The notes under the pieces were generated by a model that was not told the DNA's origin, ran no database searches, and saw nothing but the letters and a program-made list of their open reading frames with translations. Shown in pieces: positions 1 to 9,348 of a DNA stretch of 64,000 nucleotides. The position numbers and the translations under genes are program-made. Every line of letters begins with the position of its first letter. Position 1 is the stretch's first letter. The stretch comes from Microcaldota archaeon (GTDB lineage Archaea > Micrarchaeota > Micrarchaeia > Anstonellales > Bilamarchaeaceae), in assembly GCA_018812715.1 (NCBI GenBank), contig JAHJCT010000028.1, positions 17,130 through 81,129 of the forward strand. The letters run 5' to 3'.

Positions 1-456
1 TATGTTGGTGATACCTATATCCCATATTATCCATCAAACTGCATGGAGCCAAAAACTGCAAATGACATTGTCTATTGTCGTGATTATGTAACATTAGTGC
101 CAACCTATTGTGTAGGTGAAGTAACACTTGCCACCGGTGATGTATATCCCGGTACCTACTATCTTAATGAAACCAATCCAAATGGGGACCTTAAACTCAA
201 CAAAGCATTCTTACAATTACCCTTCCAACTTCCGACGACTTCGCATATTGGCCCAGCAATAGGAACAACACTATTCTATACCAATGATGCACTTTGGTTA
301 GAAAATGGGGTAGTAACCTCAGGTTATGAAGACCGTAAAGGCAAATTCTATGATTCTAATATTTATAACGCACTTTTCCTGAATACTCTCCCAGGCTTTG
401 AGCTTGTCTATACTGCCCCCGGCGGAGCGGTTAAGATCTACAAAATAACTGATTGA
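1..456 (+). CDS. C-terminal part of an STT3/AglB-like oligosaccharyltransferase (5' end outside window)
   Basis: The reading frame is open from base 1, so the ATG at 43 is internal and the gene begins upstream of the window. The visible 151 residues form a soluble, Thr/Tyr/Asn-rich domain ending in LPGFELVYTAPGGAVKIYKI. A closing strand of this kind (LPGFxLVYxxPxxxVKIYK) is typical of the extracellular C-terminus of archaeal STT3/AglB proteins, which transfer lipid-linked glycans to Asn in N-glycosylation sequons. The catalytic WWDYG motif and the membrane part would lie upstream and cannot be checked. The stop lies one base before gatD. The family call is by C-terminal resemblance only; another large surface or membrane glycosyltransferase is possible. 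Confidence 0.5.
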   Translation, partial: YVGDTYIPYYPSNCMEPKTANDIVYCRDYVTLVPTYCVGEVTLATGDVYPGTYYLNETNPNGDLKLNKAFLQLPFQLPTTSHIGPAIGTTLFYTNDALWLENGVVTSGYEDRKGKFYDSNIYNALFLNTLPGFELVYTAPGGAVKIYKITD

Positions 457-457
457 T

Positions 458-1759
458 ATGTACTCTAAGAAAGTCATGGAGAAGCTGAAGAATATAGGTA
501 TTGGCGACATTGTCAGAATCATCTCCCATGATCGGGAATTTACTGGTCTTCTTATGCCCAGACCTTTTTCTGGAGATCCGGATATCATTGTAATAAAACT
601 TGAAAGCGGCTATAATGTTGGTTTGAAGTTTGATTCTATTGAACTTATAGAAAGCAGCGAAGCAAAAGAGCTTCCCAAACACAAACATGAAAAATCAAAA
701 AAAGGAGACATCAGTATTCTTGGCTGTGGCGGCACTATTGCCTCGCGTATAGAATATAAAACTGGAGCAGTATATCCTTCAATTACACCGCAGGAGCTTC
801 GTACTGTATTTCCAGCATTAGAAAAATGGCCCATACATTCCAGACAAATCTTTTCACTTTTCTCTGAGGATATGAATGCTACTCACTGGCGCATGCTTGC
901 AGATGAAATCGAAAAAGAAGTGAAAAATGGAGCTAGGGGCGTTGTGGTGATGCATGGCACTGATACTATGGCATATACCTCAGCTGCCGTTAGTTTTATG
1001 CTACAGGACCTACCAGTTCCAGTAGTGTTTGTTGGCTCACAAAGAAGTTCTGACAGGCCCTCAAGTGAAAATGAAACCAATCTTCTCAATTCTGTTTTTT
1101 CTGCTACTAAAAACGTAGGTGAAGTAATGGTTTGTATGCATTCTAGTACCAATGATGATTATTGCCATCTTCATCGAGGAACAAGAGTTAGAAAAATGCA
1201 TACTTCAAGAAGAGATGCATTCCGTTCAATAGGCACTTCCCCACTTTTTGCAGTTGACTACCGCACAGAAAGATTTGATCCACTCTCAGAATATAAACCA
1301 CGAAGTAAAAAACTCATATCAAAAAAAACCATGAATGATAATGTTGCCCTTATCTATACTCACCCAAACATAAAACCAGAATTAATCTCCAAACTTGATT
1401 CATATGATGGAATTGTTCTTGTTGGTACTGGCCTAGGTCATGTTCCGGCCAATCCTTTTGATGATAAAACTGTTAGTAGCATCTACAAACCAGTCCAAGA
1501 ACTTATCCAATCTGGCATTCCCGTTGTGATGACATCTCAATGTATCTCAGGTAGAATCTGTATGCGTGTTTATGCTACTGGCAGAATGCTAATGCAGGCT
1601 GGGGTAATTGGTGATGGCGCTGATTGGACACCAGAATCTGCATATGTAAAGCTTTGTTGGGCAGTGGGACAAACAAAAGATATGAAAAAGATCGAAGAGC
1701 TGATGATGACTAACATAGCCGGCGAAATAACTGATCGATCTACACTGGAGGAATCTTGA
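458..1759 (+). CDS. gatD: Glutamyl-tRNA(Gln) amidotransferase subunit D
   Basis: The 433-residue protein has the archaeal GatD architecture. A small N-terminal beta-barrel domain (about residues 1-80) is followed by an L-asparaginase-type amidase domain. The amidase signatures are visible: GCGGTIASR with the first catalytic Thr, and VVMHGTDTMAYT with the second Thr-Asp pair. GatD releases ammonia from glutamine or asparagine and passes it to GatE, which converts Glu-tRNA(Gln) to Gln-tRNA(Gln). The length matches the family. The stop codon touches the start of gatE, so the two subunits are co-translated. GatDE is restricted to archaea, which makes this a strong lineage marker. Confidence 0.95.
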   Translation: MYSKKVMEKLKNIGIGDIVRIISHDREFTGLLMPRPFSGDPDIIVIKLESGYNVGLKFDSIELIESSEAKELPKHKHEKSKKGDISILGCGGTIASRIEYKTGAVYPSITPQELRTVFPALEKWPIHSRQIFSLFSEDMNATHWRMLADEIEKEVKNGARGVVVMHGTDTMAYTSAAVSFMLQDLPVPVVFVGSQRSSDRPSSENETNLLNSVFSATKNVGEVMVCMHSSTNDDYCHLHRGTRVRKMHTSRRDAFRSIGTSPLFAVDYRTERFDPLSEYKPRSKKLISKKTMNDNVALIYTHPNIKPELISKLDSYDGIVLVGTGLGHVPANPFDDKTVSSIYKPVQELIQSGIPVVMTSQCISGRICMRVYATGRMLMQAGVIGDGADWTPESAYVKLCWAVGQTKDMKKIEELMMTNIAGEITDRSTLEES

Positions 1760-3546
1760 TGAAAATTGGACTTGAACTCCATCAGCGTCTTGATACGAAT
1801 AAACTATTTTGTAATTGCAGTTCAAAACTTGATGATGAAGAGCCAAACCTTACACTTGTTCGTCGTTTACACCCAGTTTTTAGTGAATTAGGTGAGATAG
1901 ATGAAGCCTCACGAATAGAATATACCAAGCGCAAAGTCTTTGAATATCAAGTTTTTCGCAACAATAATTGCCTTGTAGAAACTGATGAAGAACCACCACA
2001 CCCACTTAATCTTGAAGCCCTAAAAACAGTACTTAATATTGCTCTTCAACTTCATGCTTCTCCAGTTGATGAAGTTCATATAATGAGAAAAATGGTTATA
2101 GACGGAAGTAACACATCTGGTTTTCAGCGAACTGCCATTATTGCTCTTGACGGCCACCTTGATACCCCTAAAGGCCTTGTTCGTATCTCCACTATGGCTC
2201 TTGAAGAAGAAAGTGCCGGAATTGTGTCAGCGTCATCCTCAAAAACAACCTATCGGCTAGATCGCTTAGGTATACCATTGATTGAAATTACAACTGCCCC
2301 AGATATAAAAGATGCCGACCATCTGAAAGAAGTTGCAGAAAAATTAGGGATGATTCTTCGTGCAACTGGAAAGGTTGCGAGGGGGCTTGGAACAGTGAGG
2401 CAGGATGTGAACATCTCTACAGGTGGCGGAGCACGAGTTGAAATCAAAGGAGCACAAGATCTGAAAACCCTTCCGTTGTTGGTAGAAACAGAACAAAAAA
2501 GACAACTTGAATTAGTTAAAATACTTGCTGAGCTTAGACAGCGCAAAGCCATTCCAATCAAGAAACACGCTAAAGATGTAACAGATATTTTCAAAAAAAC
2601 TGAGGCCAAGTTGATTAAAAATAGTCTCGATTCTGGTGCCTTTGTTCTTGCTCAGAAACTTCAAAATCATGCTGGCATCTTAGGAAAACAAATCCAAAAA
2701 GGAAAGCGTTATGGTACAGAGCTTAGTGATTATGCAAAGCTTGCAGGCGTAAAAGGCATAATCCACAGTGATGAATCTCTTTCCAAGTATGGCATCTCAG
2801 AATCAGAAGAAAAAGCCCTTAGAGAAGGGCTTCATGCCAAAGAAGAAGATGCATTTGTACTTATTGTTGCTCCAAAAGAACAGGCAAACAAGGCAATGGA
2901 TCATGTGATCTTCCGCGCCAATATGGACTTTGTTCCAGAGGAAACAAGACGAGCAAATCCTGATGGCACTACTAATTTCATGAGGCCCTTACCTGGAAGA
3001 GCTAGGCTTTACCCAGAAACTGATATCCCCCCAGTTCCAGTAACCAAAGAGTTTCTCTCATCAATAGAAAAGACAGAATCACTTGATGAAAAGCAACATA
3101 AACTTGAAAAAATGCTAAACAAAGAAATGGCCAACAAAATCATTCGCTCTAGGCACCTACATCTTTTTGAAAGAATTGTTGAAACTGGGGCAGATCCAAT
3201 GCTTGTTGCTACAACAATTGAGAATACTATAATTTCTCTCAGACGTGAAGGTGTAGAGTTCAAGGATCTCGAAGAGCCCCTTCTTGAACTTTTTGAAGAA
3301 TATGCAAAAGGCACGTTTGTCAAAGCTGCAATTCCAGATGTCCTCAAATTCATGGCTAAAGGAGCGCGGGTGGAAGCTATACTTAAGGTTTATCGTCTAC
3401 AAAAGATAACAAGTAAAGATCTGGAAAAGCTTGTTATACAGAATAGCTATGATATGAAAACAGTTATGCAAAAATATCGGTTACAAGTAGATCCACAAGA
3501 AGTAGCAGAGATAATAAAGAAGAAGCGCCACTCTGAATATGTGTAA
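1759..3546 (+). CDS. gatE: Glutamyl-tRNA(Gln) amidotransferase subunit E
   Basis: This is the tRNA-binding and transamidating partner of GatD. The start MKIGLELHQRLDTNKLFCNC is characteristic of GatB/GatE proteins, with the kinase-like fold first and metal-binding Cys residues. The GAD-like insert specific to GatE follows in the middle, and the C-terminal helical YqeY-type tail is at about residues 450-595. The ORF track starts at a TTG (1756). The ATG at 1759 is preferred because a GGAGG lies 8 bases upstream and because TGATG couples it to the gatD stop. At 595 residues it has the usual GatE length. It acts in the cytoplasm as a heterotetramer with GatD. Confidence 0.95.
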   Translation: MKIGLELHQRLDTNKLFCNCSSKLDDEEPNLTLVRRLHPVFSELGEIDEASRIEYTKRKVFEYQVFRNNNCLVETDEEPPHPLNLEALKTVLNIALQLHASPVDEVHIMRKMVIDGSNTSGFQRTAIIALDGHLDTPKGLVRISTMALEEESAGIVSASSSKTTYRLDRLGIPLIEITTAPDIKDADHLKEVAEKLGMILRATGKVARGLGTVRQDVNISTGGGARVEIKGAQDLKTLPLLVETEQKRQLELVKILAELRQRKAIPIKKHAKDVTDIFKKTEAKLIKNSLDSGAFVLAQKLQNHAGILGKQIQKGKRYGTELSDYAKLAGVKGIIHSDESLSKYGISESEEKALREGLHAKEEDAFVLIVAPKEQANKAMDHVIFRANMDFVPEETRRANPDGTTNFMRPLPGRARLYPETDIPPVPVTKEFLSSIEKTESLDEKQHKLEKMLNKEMANKIIRSRHLHLFERIVETGADPMLVATTIENTIISLRREGVEFKDLEEPLLELFEEYAKGTFVKAAIPDVLKFMAKGARVEAILKVYRLQKITSKDLEKLVIQNSYDMKTVMQKYRLQVDPQEVAEIIKKKRHSEYV

Positions 3547-3604
3547 ACCAGTGGTTGGGAGTGTCTTTTTAAATCTATTGCTTTAGTGGTTATTAGTGGT
3601 AAAG

Positions 3605-3614
3605 TATTTAAATA
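3605..3614 (+). promoter_or_regulatory. TATA box of the glycosyltransferase gene
   Basis: TATTTAAATA lies about 25 bases upstream of the ATG at 3634, preceded by GTAAAG as a weak BRE-like element. This spacing places transcription start at or very near the ATG, suggesting a leaderless mRNA. No Shine-Dalgarno sequence is present. The assignment is by motif and distance. Confidence 0.55.
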
Positions 3615-3633
3615 TTAAGTGTGGTAATAAACT

Positions 3634-5019
3634 ATGCAAAACGCCAGAATGAGTGCTAAACCTATCCATCTTCACTTTAATAGCAGGTTTCCATTTCCAG
3701 TCAATCCAATATTCTTTGGCCAAACATTCGTTATAGGCAATCTTACCGCTGCAACCCGCTTCAATGGCAGAGGAAAAAACATTGTTTTTATAAGAGATCT
3801 TGCACCTCTTGAAGAGGGCCTTACAAGTAAACAAGTTCACAAATTATCAGAAAAACGCTTTAATGCAGAATTAAAATTTGGCTATGGAATAGAGGCCATT
3901 GATGATAATATTCGTTTTATCAGAAGCCTGATTGACAAGGGTCTCTATCCCGTTTTATCCTTCCACTATGCAATGAGTTCTGATACTATCTTTGCCTGTG
4001 CATTGAAAGATCGTCTTAAGCAGCTTGGATTGGATGATCACGTTGCAATGATCTTCTATTTACATACTCGTGCAGATGGCATAGTTCATAAAGCAGCTAG
4101 TGAAAGTTTCAGACGATACTATGATCACATGGTTCAGGCAGCTGACGGCACCATCTCAGTGAGTGATTCTGTACTTGATAGCTTTATGCAAACAGGCAAT
4201 GGTCAATTTGATCGGTCTAGCGCATTTGTTGTTCGTAATGGTATTGATCCTTATATATACGTAATTGATGCTGAAAGTGAGGTTACTAAAGCACGTGCAG
4301 AAATTGGACTTGCACCTGATTTGGAAAAAGTAGTTTCATATGCTGGCCGTTTAGATAAAATAAAAGGCAGCAGTTTTCTAGCACGTGTTTTGGAACATTT
4401 TGATAGAAGTAAAGATCCAAAAGATAGCAAAGTTGGTTTTGTTATTGCTACTCCTCACGTACTCAATATCGATTCTGCTTCAAGGCACTTCAAATGGGTT
4501 ATGAGGATGGAAAGACTCATTCGCGAAAACAGACTAAAAATAGTCCTCGATATCTCTAAATTCACCCGTAGTGATCCACGATTTAGGGGGCACGTACACG
4601 ATATTCTTGTTGATTATGCTAGATTACGTGGTTATTCTGAGATAGAACATCATCAAGCTTATGGTGGTATGACGAACAAACCAGTTCAGACATTTTCAGA
4701 CATTTATCTTCACCCTTCAAGGAGCGAAGGCCTTCCACTTGCCGTAGTAGAGGCAGTACTCTCAGGTGCTTACGTCATAGCAACCCCTGTAGGTGGCATT
4801 CCAGAGGTTGTAATAGACAAGACGCTAGGGACTTTAGTCGAAATCGGCACTGATATAAATGCTTTTGTAAATAAGTTAATTATGGAAATTTGTGGAAGAG
4901 ACGTGCAAAGAACCTATGATCGAGCTCATTTAGCTGATCATCTCGCTTCATACACTGAAGGACACATGTTTACGGAATTTAGTAAAGCAGTTTCACAGAT
5001 TATAGAAAGAAAGAGGTAA
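3634..5019 (+). CDS. GT-B fold glycosyltransferase, GT4-like
   Basis: A 461-residue cytosolic protein without membrane segments. The N-terminal half has a Rossmann-like acceptor domain. The C-terminal half shows the donor-binding domain of the GT4 family: SYAGRLDKIKG (about residues 235-245) and DIYLHPSRSEGLPLAVVEAV followed by PVGGIPEVV, which contains the E-x7-E nucleotide-sugar signature. It probably transfers a sugar from an NDP- or GDP-sugar to a glycan, lipid or small molecule; the acceptor cannot be read from sequence. It heads a same-strand group with a small unknown gene, a CxxC protein and an ATPase. The upstream STT3-like gene hints at surface glycosylation, but that link is inference. 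Confidence 0.8.
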   Translation: MQNARMSAKPIHLHFNSRFPFPVNPIFFGQTFVIGNLTAATRFNGRGKNIVFIRDLAPLEEGLTSKQVHKLSEKRFNAELKFGYGIEAIDDNIRFIRSLIDKGLYPVLSFHYAMSSDTIFACALKDRLKQLGLDDHVAMIFYLHTRADGIVHKAASESFRRYYDHMVQAADGTISVSDSVLDSFMQTGNGQFDRSSAFVVRNGIDPYIYVIDAESEVTKARAEIGLAPDLEKVVSYAGRLDKIKGSSFLARVLEHFDRSKDPKDSKVGFVIATPHVLNIDSASRHFKWVMRMERLIRENRLKIVLDISKFTRSDPRFRGHVHDILVDYARLRGYSEIEHHQAYGGMTNKPVQTFSDIYLHPSRSEGLPLAVVEAVLSGAYVIATPVGGIPEVVIDKTLGTLVEIGTDINAFVNKLIMEICGRDVQRTYDRAHLADHLASYTEGHMFTEFSKAVSQIIERKR

Positions 5020-5022
5020 AAT

Positions 5023-5361
5023 ATGGTTGCAGTAGCATTAAGAACTCGAGATTACAATGATATTTCACGTGCCATTCTCTCAATAGCGAGCAGGAGGACT
5101 AAATCCACAAGGTCTATGCCAATATGGGGCAGCGTAGACAAAACAATAGATGATGTTCTAAATATTATGAATGCTAAAAGGGGCAGGGATGGAAGGCCAC
5201 CCGTAGCACTTTCAGATCTTCATAGAGCAATTACGTCCTATCTTAGAGATGAGCGAAATCCATTGGTAGAAGAATATACTGATGCTCTCGCAAATGTAAG
5301 AGAAATGAGATTGGGCGGAAAGTTTCAACAACTTCCTTTGTTTGATTTTACCAAGGAATAA
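5023..5361 (+). CDS. Hypothetical protein, 112 residues
   Basis: Not recognised. It begins 3 bases after the glycosyltransferase stop and ends 2 bases before the next gene, so it sits firmly inside an operon, which supports its being real. The protein is basic at the N-terminus and rich in Arg and Asp, with no signal peptide or membrane segment. The region around residues 40-80 looks helical and could be a small regulatory or adaptor fold. The last residues (QQLPLFDFTKE) resemble a PCNA-interacting (PIP-like) or short linear peptide, QxxLxxF, but this is only suggestive. No function is assigned. Confidence 0.6.
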   Translation: MVAVALRTRDYNDISRAILSIASRRTKSTRSMPIWGSVDKTIDDVLNIMNAKRGRDGRPPVALSDLHRAITSYLRDERNPLVEEYTDALANVREMRLGGKFQQLPLFDFTKE

Positions 5362-5363
5362 TC

Positions 5364-5852
5364 ATGTTTAATCCATGTTCATTATGTCCTGCTTCTTGTT
5401 GCAAGACATACATCATAACCACTACATCTTTTGATGTTCAACGTGTCTGTCAAGCAACAGGAAAAAAACACGAAGAATTTGCTGTTTTACACGAACTCCG
5501 ACTTCTTAATTATGATCCAGACATGGTTCTCAATACAACCGATCGTTATGGTCATTATATTTTAGGTTTCAAATCCCACCCCTGCACTTTTCTTGAGAAT
5601 AACCGTTGTTCTATCTATGAAAGCGCTCCTCTTTCATGTCGACATTTTCCATACACAGTAGGCAATATGAATACACGTTTTTGTCCATTACCCTCTCAAC
5701 TTTTCTTTCGTTTAAAAGGCCCTGAGACAGACAAAACTATTCTTTTAACTGAACTCAAACTCTACAAAGAAATAGTAAAAGAATGGAATGAAAAATCTGG
5801 AACAAAGGATGACTGCATCAACTTCTTACTTGGATCAAGTATCTCCCATTAG
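5364..5852 (+). CDS. YkgJ-type CxxCxxCC metal-chelating protein
   Basis: A 162-residue protein with the cysteine pattern of the zinc/iron-chelating domain family (YkgJ, former UPF0153). CSLCPASCC lies near the N-terminus, HPCTFLENNRCSIYESAPLSCRHFPY is in the middle and FCPL follows. The PCxFLxxxxCxIYExRPxxCRxFPx signature is the family hallmark. Members bind a metal ion or Fe-S cluster; their biochemical role is not known. It lies two bases after the upstream gene and is probably co-transcribed with the glycosyltransferase group. Confidence 0.85.
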   Translation: MFNPCSLCPASCCKTYIITTTSFDVQRVCQATGKKHEEFAVLHELRLLNYDPDMVLNTTDRYGHYILGFKSHPCTFLENNRCSIYESAPLSCRHFPYTVGNMNTRFCPLPSQLFFRLKGPETDKTILLTELKLYKEIVKEWNEKSGTKDDCINFLLGSSISH

Positions 5853-5885
5853 AATTTTAAACAGATCTATACATTATCCAACACA

Positions 5886-6938
5886 ATGAAACGTTTTGAA
5901 GGGTTCAGACTTAACACTGAGACTGCAGACCTCATAAGAGCAAATCACACATATAACAATCCAAAATTTCAACTTATGTGCGGTTTTCCAGCAAAACCTC
6001 TCAAAATGCGCACCCCACTTGTTGAAGAAGTCTATGAAAGAGCCATGGCTGGTGAATCACTGAGAATCACTGGTTATCCTGGGGCTGGAAAAACAGAACT
6101 TATAATACACATGCTTACCAAAACTTATGAGGATGATCTACTTGGTTTAGGCATTATTTTATATCCCAACCTTGGTGGTTTTCATATTCATTCTGATCAA
6201 TTGCTAACCGCATGGAAGCTTATTGATGAAGGATTTAAGCCTCGTTTTCTTGTTATTGATGAAGCATCAGAAGCAGTTCCAAAATTACGTAAATTGTTGA
6301 ATGGAAAGTTTATTCCAGATCCTACTCTAAACCTCGGTATATTACTCGACATATTAGCAAAACTACCTGATTCTACCTCATTGGTTGTTTCATTCCCCTC
6401 AATCAAAAAACATCTTGCTGGCTCAGACAAAACACGTGAACAAGAGGCTGATTTTTTTGGTCCTGGGGCAACTATCACCATCCCATCTTATCTCACATTA
6501 GAGGATTTTGCCAATCTATTCTACTTCAAAATCACATCGTACTTTGGTTCTGAGCAAAAAGCAGGAGTTAACAAACTTGCAGATAAACTAGCTGAGCATA
6601 TTGGCCTCTATGATGGTGCCATTTCTACACTCCTACTTAGACAAATGTTTGATCATAGGCGTGCCCTCAAACAATTAATTGATGATGGTGATGTGGAACA
6701 CTTCTGCCAAGCATTACATGAAGCGGGTCTGCTAACTCGCTTTGCTTCTGATGTAATTGCTGGAGTATCCCTTCCTTTAGAATATATCCAGTTTGCGCTT
6801 TCCGCTTTTGATAATAAAACTTTATCGGAAGATTCAGATCTACAACATTTAGTAGAGTATGGTATCCTACTAAATGGGGCTAATATAAACAGAACAAGCC
6901 TTACTTTCAATGCATTTCAATGTGCTTTATCTTCTTAA
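5886..6938 (+). CDS. P-loop ATPase of AAA/STAND type, function unknown
   Basis: A 350-residue soluble protein with a clear Walker A (GYPGAGKTEL, about residues 64-73) and Walker B (FLVIDEASEAV, about 122-132). LVVSFPS then occupies the sensor 1 position. The C-terminal 130 residues are helical and lack a recognisable partner domain. This layout resembles archaeal ATPases of the AAA-16/STAND group. It has no DNA- or protein-binding motif that I can name. It ends two bases before the convergent gyrA stop. A 33-base gap separates it from the YkgJ-like gene, so it may be the last gene of that transcript. Confidence 0.65.
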   Translation: MKRFEGFRLNTETADLIRANHTYNNPKFQLMCGFPAKPLKMRTPLVEEVYERAMAGESLRITGYPGAGKTELIIHMLTKTYEDDLLGLGIILYPNLGGFHIHSDQLLTAWKLIDEGFKPRFLVIDEASEAVPKLRKLLNGKFIPDPTLNLGILLDILAKLPDSTSLVVSFPSIKKHLAGSDKTREQEADFFGPGATITIPSYLTLEDFANLFYFKITSYFGSEQKAGVNKLADKLAEHIGLYDGAISTLLLRQMFDHRRALKQLIDDGDVEHFCQALHEAGLLTRFASDVIAGVSLPLEYIQFALSAFDNKTLSEDSDLQHLVEYGILLNGANINRTSLTFNAFQCALSS

Positions 6939-6939
6939 C

Positions 6940-9342
6940 TTATTCTTGCTCTGATTTTGGCACAACAGTAAAAGTCGCTACTTTCTCCCCATCACCAAGA
7001 CGTATTATTCTAACTCCCTGCGTGTTTCTTCCGATAACTGAAATATCTTTAACATACGTACGTATTGCTTGCCCTCTAGAACTCATCAATATTATTCCAT
7101 CCCCATCATCTACTGCTCTTATGCCAACTACATCTCCGTTTCTGCCTTCTGTTTTTATGTTTATTACGCCAGATCCGCCTCTGGATTGAAGTCTATATTC
7201 ATCTATTGAAGTTCTTTTTCCAAAACCATTTTCTGTTATTGTAAGCAATGCAGGTTTTCTGCACACCGCGCTTCCGACGACTGCATCATCTTTAGATTTT
7301 AATCTTATGCCTATAACTCCCTGCCCAGTACGTCCGATCTCACGCACATCATCTTCCTTGAATCGTATTGCCTGTCCTTTTTTGGTTGCAATTATTACTT
7401 CTTGCTTGCCATCTGTTTTTCTTACTTCAACTAGTTCGTCATCTTCTTTAAGTGTTATTGCAATAATGCCGCCACGTCTTATATTCTTGAAATTTTCAAG
7501 TGCTGTTTTCTTTACGACTCCTTTCTTTGTAAACATCATCAAATGCTCTTCAGTATCGAATTTATCAACACTTATCCATGATGTCACTTTCTCATCTTTC
7601 AATTCAAGAAGACTTACGAGTGTTTTTCCAGTGGCATATCTGCTTCCTTCAGGGGCACGATAGACCTTCATCCAGAACATTCTTCCTTTATCAGTAAACA
7701 ACAACAAGTAATTGTGATTTTGAGTTATGATGACATCCTGGACAAAATCTTCATCTTTAGTACTTCCTTTAACTCCCTTTCCCCCACGATGTTGAGCCCG
7801 GTACTCATCCAAACCAACTCTTTTCACATAACCTCTATTGGTAATTACTACAACAACCTCATCATTAGGTATCAGTGCTTCAATATCAATGTCTTCTTCA
7901 CCATCTATAAGTTCTGTACGCCTCTCATCACCATATTTTTCTTTTATTTCAACAAGTTCTTCCTTTATTATTGTCAAAATCTTGTTAATATCAGCAAGAA
8001 CATCCTTGAGCCATGCAATTTTCTTTGTTAATTCTAGATACTCATTTTCTATTTTTTCACGTTCAAGTGTTATTAATTTAGATAATTTCATTTCCAGTAT
8101 TGCATTTGCTTGTTTTTCAGTTAAAGAATAATTATTCATCAATCCCTGCCTTGCTTCATTTATGTCCTTGGATTTTCTTAAGAAGTCAACAATCGGTTCA
8201 ATATTTTCAAGCGCCACCTTCAGGCCTTCTAATATGTGCGCCTTTTCTTCAGCCTGCCTAAGTTCGAATTCACTTCTTTTCCTTATTATCTCTTTTCTAA
8301 ATTCTATGAATTCAGTTATTATCTTGTAAAGAGGAAGCACTTGCGGCTGTTTGTTTGAAATTGCAAGATTTATGATTCCAAAAGTTGATTGTAGTGGGGT
8401 ATGGGCATAAAGCTGATTTTCCACAACGTCCAGATCATATCCTTTTTTTACGTCTATTCTCACTTCCATTCCTTCTTTATCTGAACGATCATGGATCCCA
8501 GAAATTCCTTCTACTTTCTTGGTTTTCACTGCCTTTACAATTGATTCTATCAAAGATGTTTTTGCAAGTTGGTATGGTATTTCATTTATAACCAGCTCAT
8601 GTTTTTCCTCATCTTTTTCTATTCTCCCCCTTACTTTTATTATTCCCTTTCCAGTTGCATATGCTTGTGCTATCCCAGCTTTTCCAACTATCAATCCCCC
8701 TGTTGGAAAGTCCGGCCCTTGAATAATAGTTAGTAATTCTGTTTCGTCTGCACCATCTATCACAGCTATTGTACCATCTATAACTTCATTGAGATTATGT
8801 GGTGGCATGTTCGTTGCCATTCCAACAGCTATCCCGGAAGAGCCATTGATAAGAAGATTAGGGAGTTTTGAGGGAAGCACATCTGGCTCTTTTAATGTCC
8901 CATCAAAATTATCTGACCAGGACACAGTTTCCTTTTCTAGATCTGTCAAAAGTTCCGCAGCAGCCTTGGACATCCGTACCTCAGTATATCTCATAGCAGC
9001 CGGATTATCACCATCAATCGATCCCATGTTTCCTTGGCCATCAATAAGCATGTAACGTAGCGAAAACGGCTGTGCCATACGCACAAGAGCGTCATATATC
9101 GCCATATCACCGTGAGGATGGTACTTACCAAGCGTTTCACCAACCACCCTTGCACTTTTCTTATGTGGTTTAGTGTAAACATTACCGAGCTCATGCATGG
9201 CATAAAGAATTCTTCTATGAACTGGTTTGAGCCCATCTCTTATATCTGGTATGGCCCGCCCTATTATCACTGACATTGCATAATCGAGATAACTCTCTTT
9301 CATGTCCTTTTCTATCGTTCTTTCAGTTATCTTCTCGGTCAT
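6940..9342 (-). CDS. gyrA: DNA gyrase subunit A
   Basis: The 800-residue protein is the breakage-reunion subunit of type IIA topoisomerase. AMRYTEVRM carries the active-site Tyr (Y119), and [15 protein letters not shown] and [15 protein letters not shown] are the winged-helix signatures. The C-terminal half is a six-bladed beta-pinwheel with a GyrA box ([10 protein letters not shown]), which is needed for DNA wrapping and negative supercoiling. That distinguishes it from topoisomerase IV. At the position of E. coli Ser83 there is a Met, while the Asp87-equivalent acid is kept. It follows gyrB by 6 bases in one operon. Gyrase in archaea is regarded as a bacterial acquisition. Confidence 0.96.
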   Translation of the reverse strand: MTEKITERTIEKDMKESYLDYAMSVIIGRAIPDIRDGLKPVHRRILYAMHELGNVYTKPHKKSARVVGETLGKYHPHGDMAIYDALVRMAQPFSLRYMLIDGQGNMGSIDGDNPAAMRYTEVRMSKAAAELLTDLEKETVSWSDNFDGTLKEPDVLPSKLPNLLINGSSGIAVGMATNMPPHNLNEVIDGTIAVIDGADETELLTIIQGPDFPTGGLIVGKAGIAQAYATGKGIIKVRGRIEKDEEKHELVINEIPYQLAKTSLIESIVKAVKTKKVEGISGIHDRSDKEGMEVRIDVKKGYDLDVVENQLYAHTPLQSTFGIINLAISNKQPQVLPLYKIITEFIEFRKEIIRKRSEFELRQAEEKAHILEGLKVALENIEPIVDFLRKSKDINEARQGLMNNYSLTEKQANAILEMKLSKLITLEREKIENEYLELTKKIAWLKDVLADINKILTIIKEELVEIKEKYGDERRTELIDGEEDIDIEALIPNDEVVVVITNRGYVKRVGLDEYRAQHRGGKGVKGSTKDEDFVQDVIITQNHNYLLLFTDKGRMFWMKVYRAPEGSRYATGKTLVSLLELKDEKVTSWISVDKFDTEEHLMMFTKKGVVKKTALENFKNIRRGGIIAITLKEDDELVEVRKTDGKQEVIIATKKGQAIRFKEDDVREIGRTGQGVIGIRLKSKDDAVVGSAVCRKPALLTITENGFGKRTSIDEYRLQSRGGSGVINIKTEGRNGDVVGIRAVDDGDGIILMSSRGQAIRTYVKDISVIGRNTQGVRIIRLGDGEKVATFTVVPKSEQE

Positions 9343-9348
9343 AAGGCA

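Noticed and set aside
7714-8131. Plus-strand ORFs of about 100 residues in gyrA
   Set aside because: They are antisense to the conserved GyrA coding sequence, low complexity and Ser/Phe-rich.
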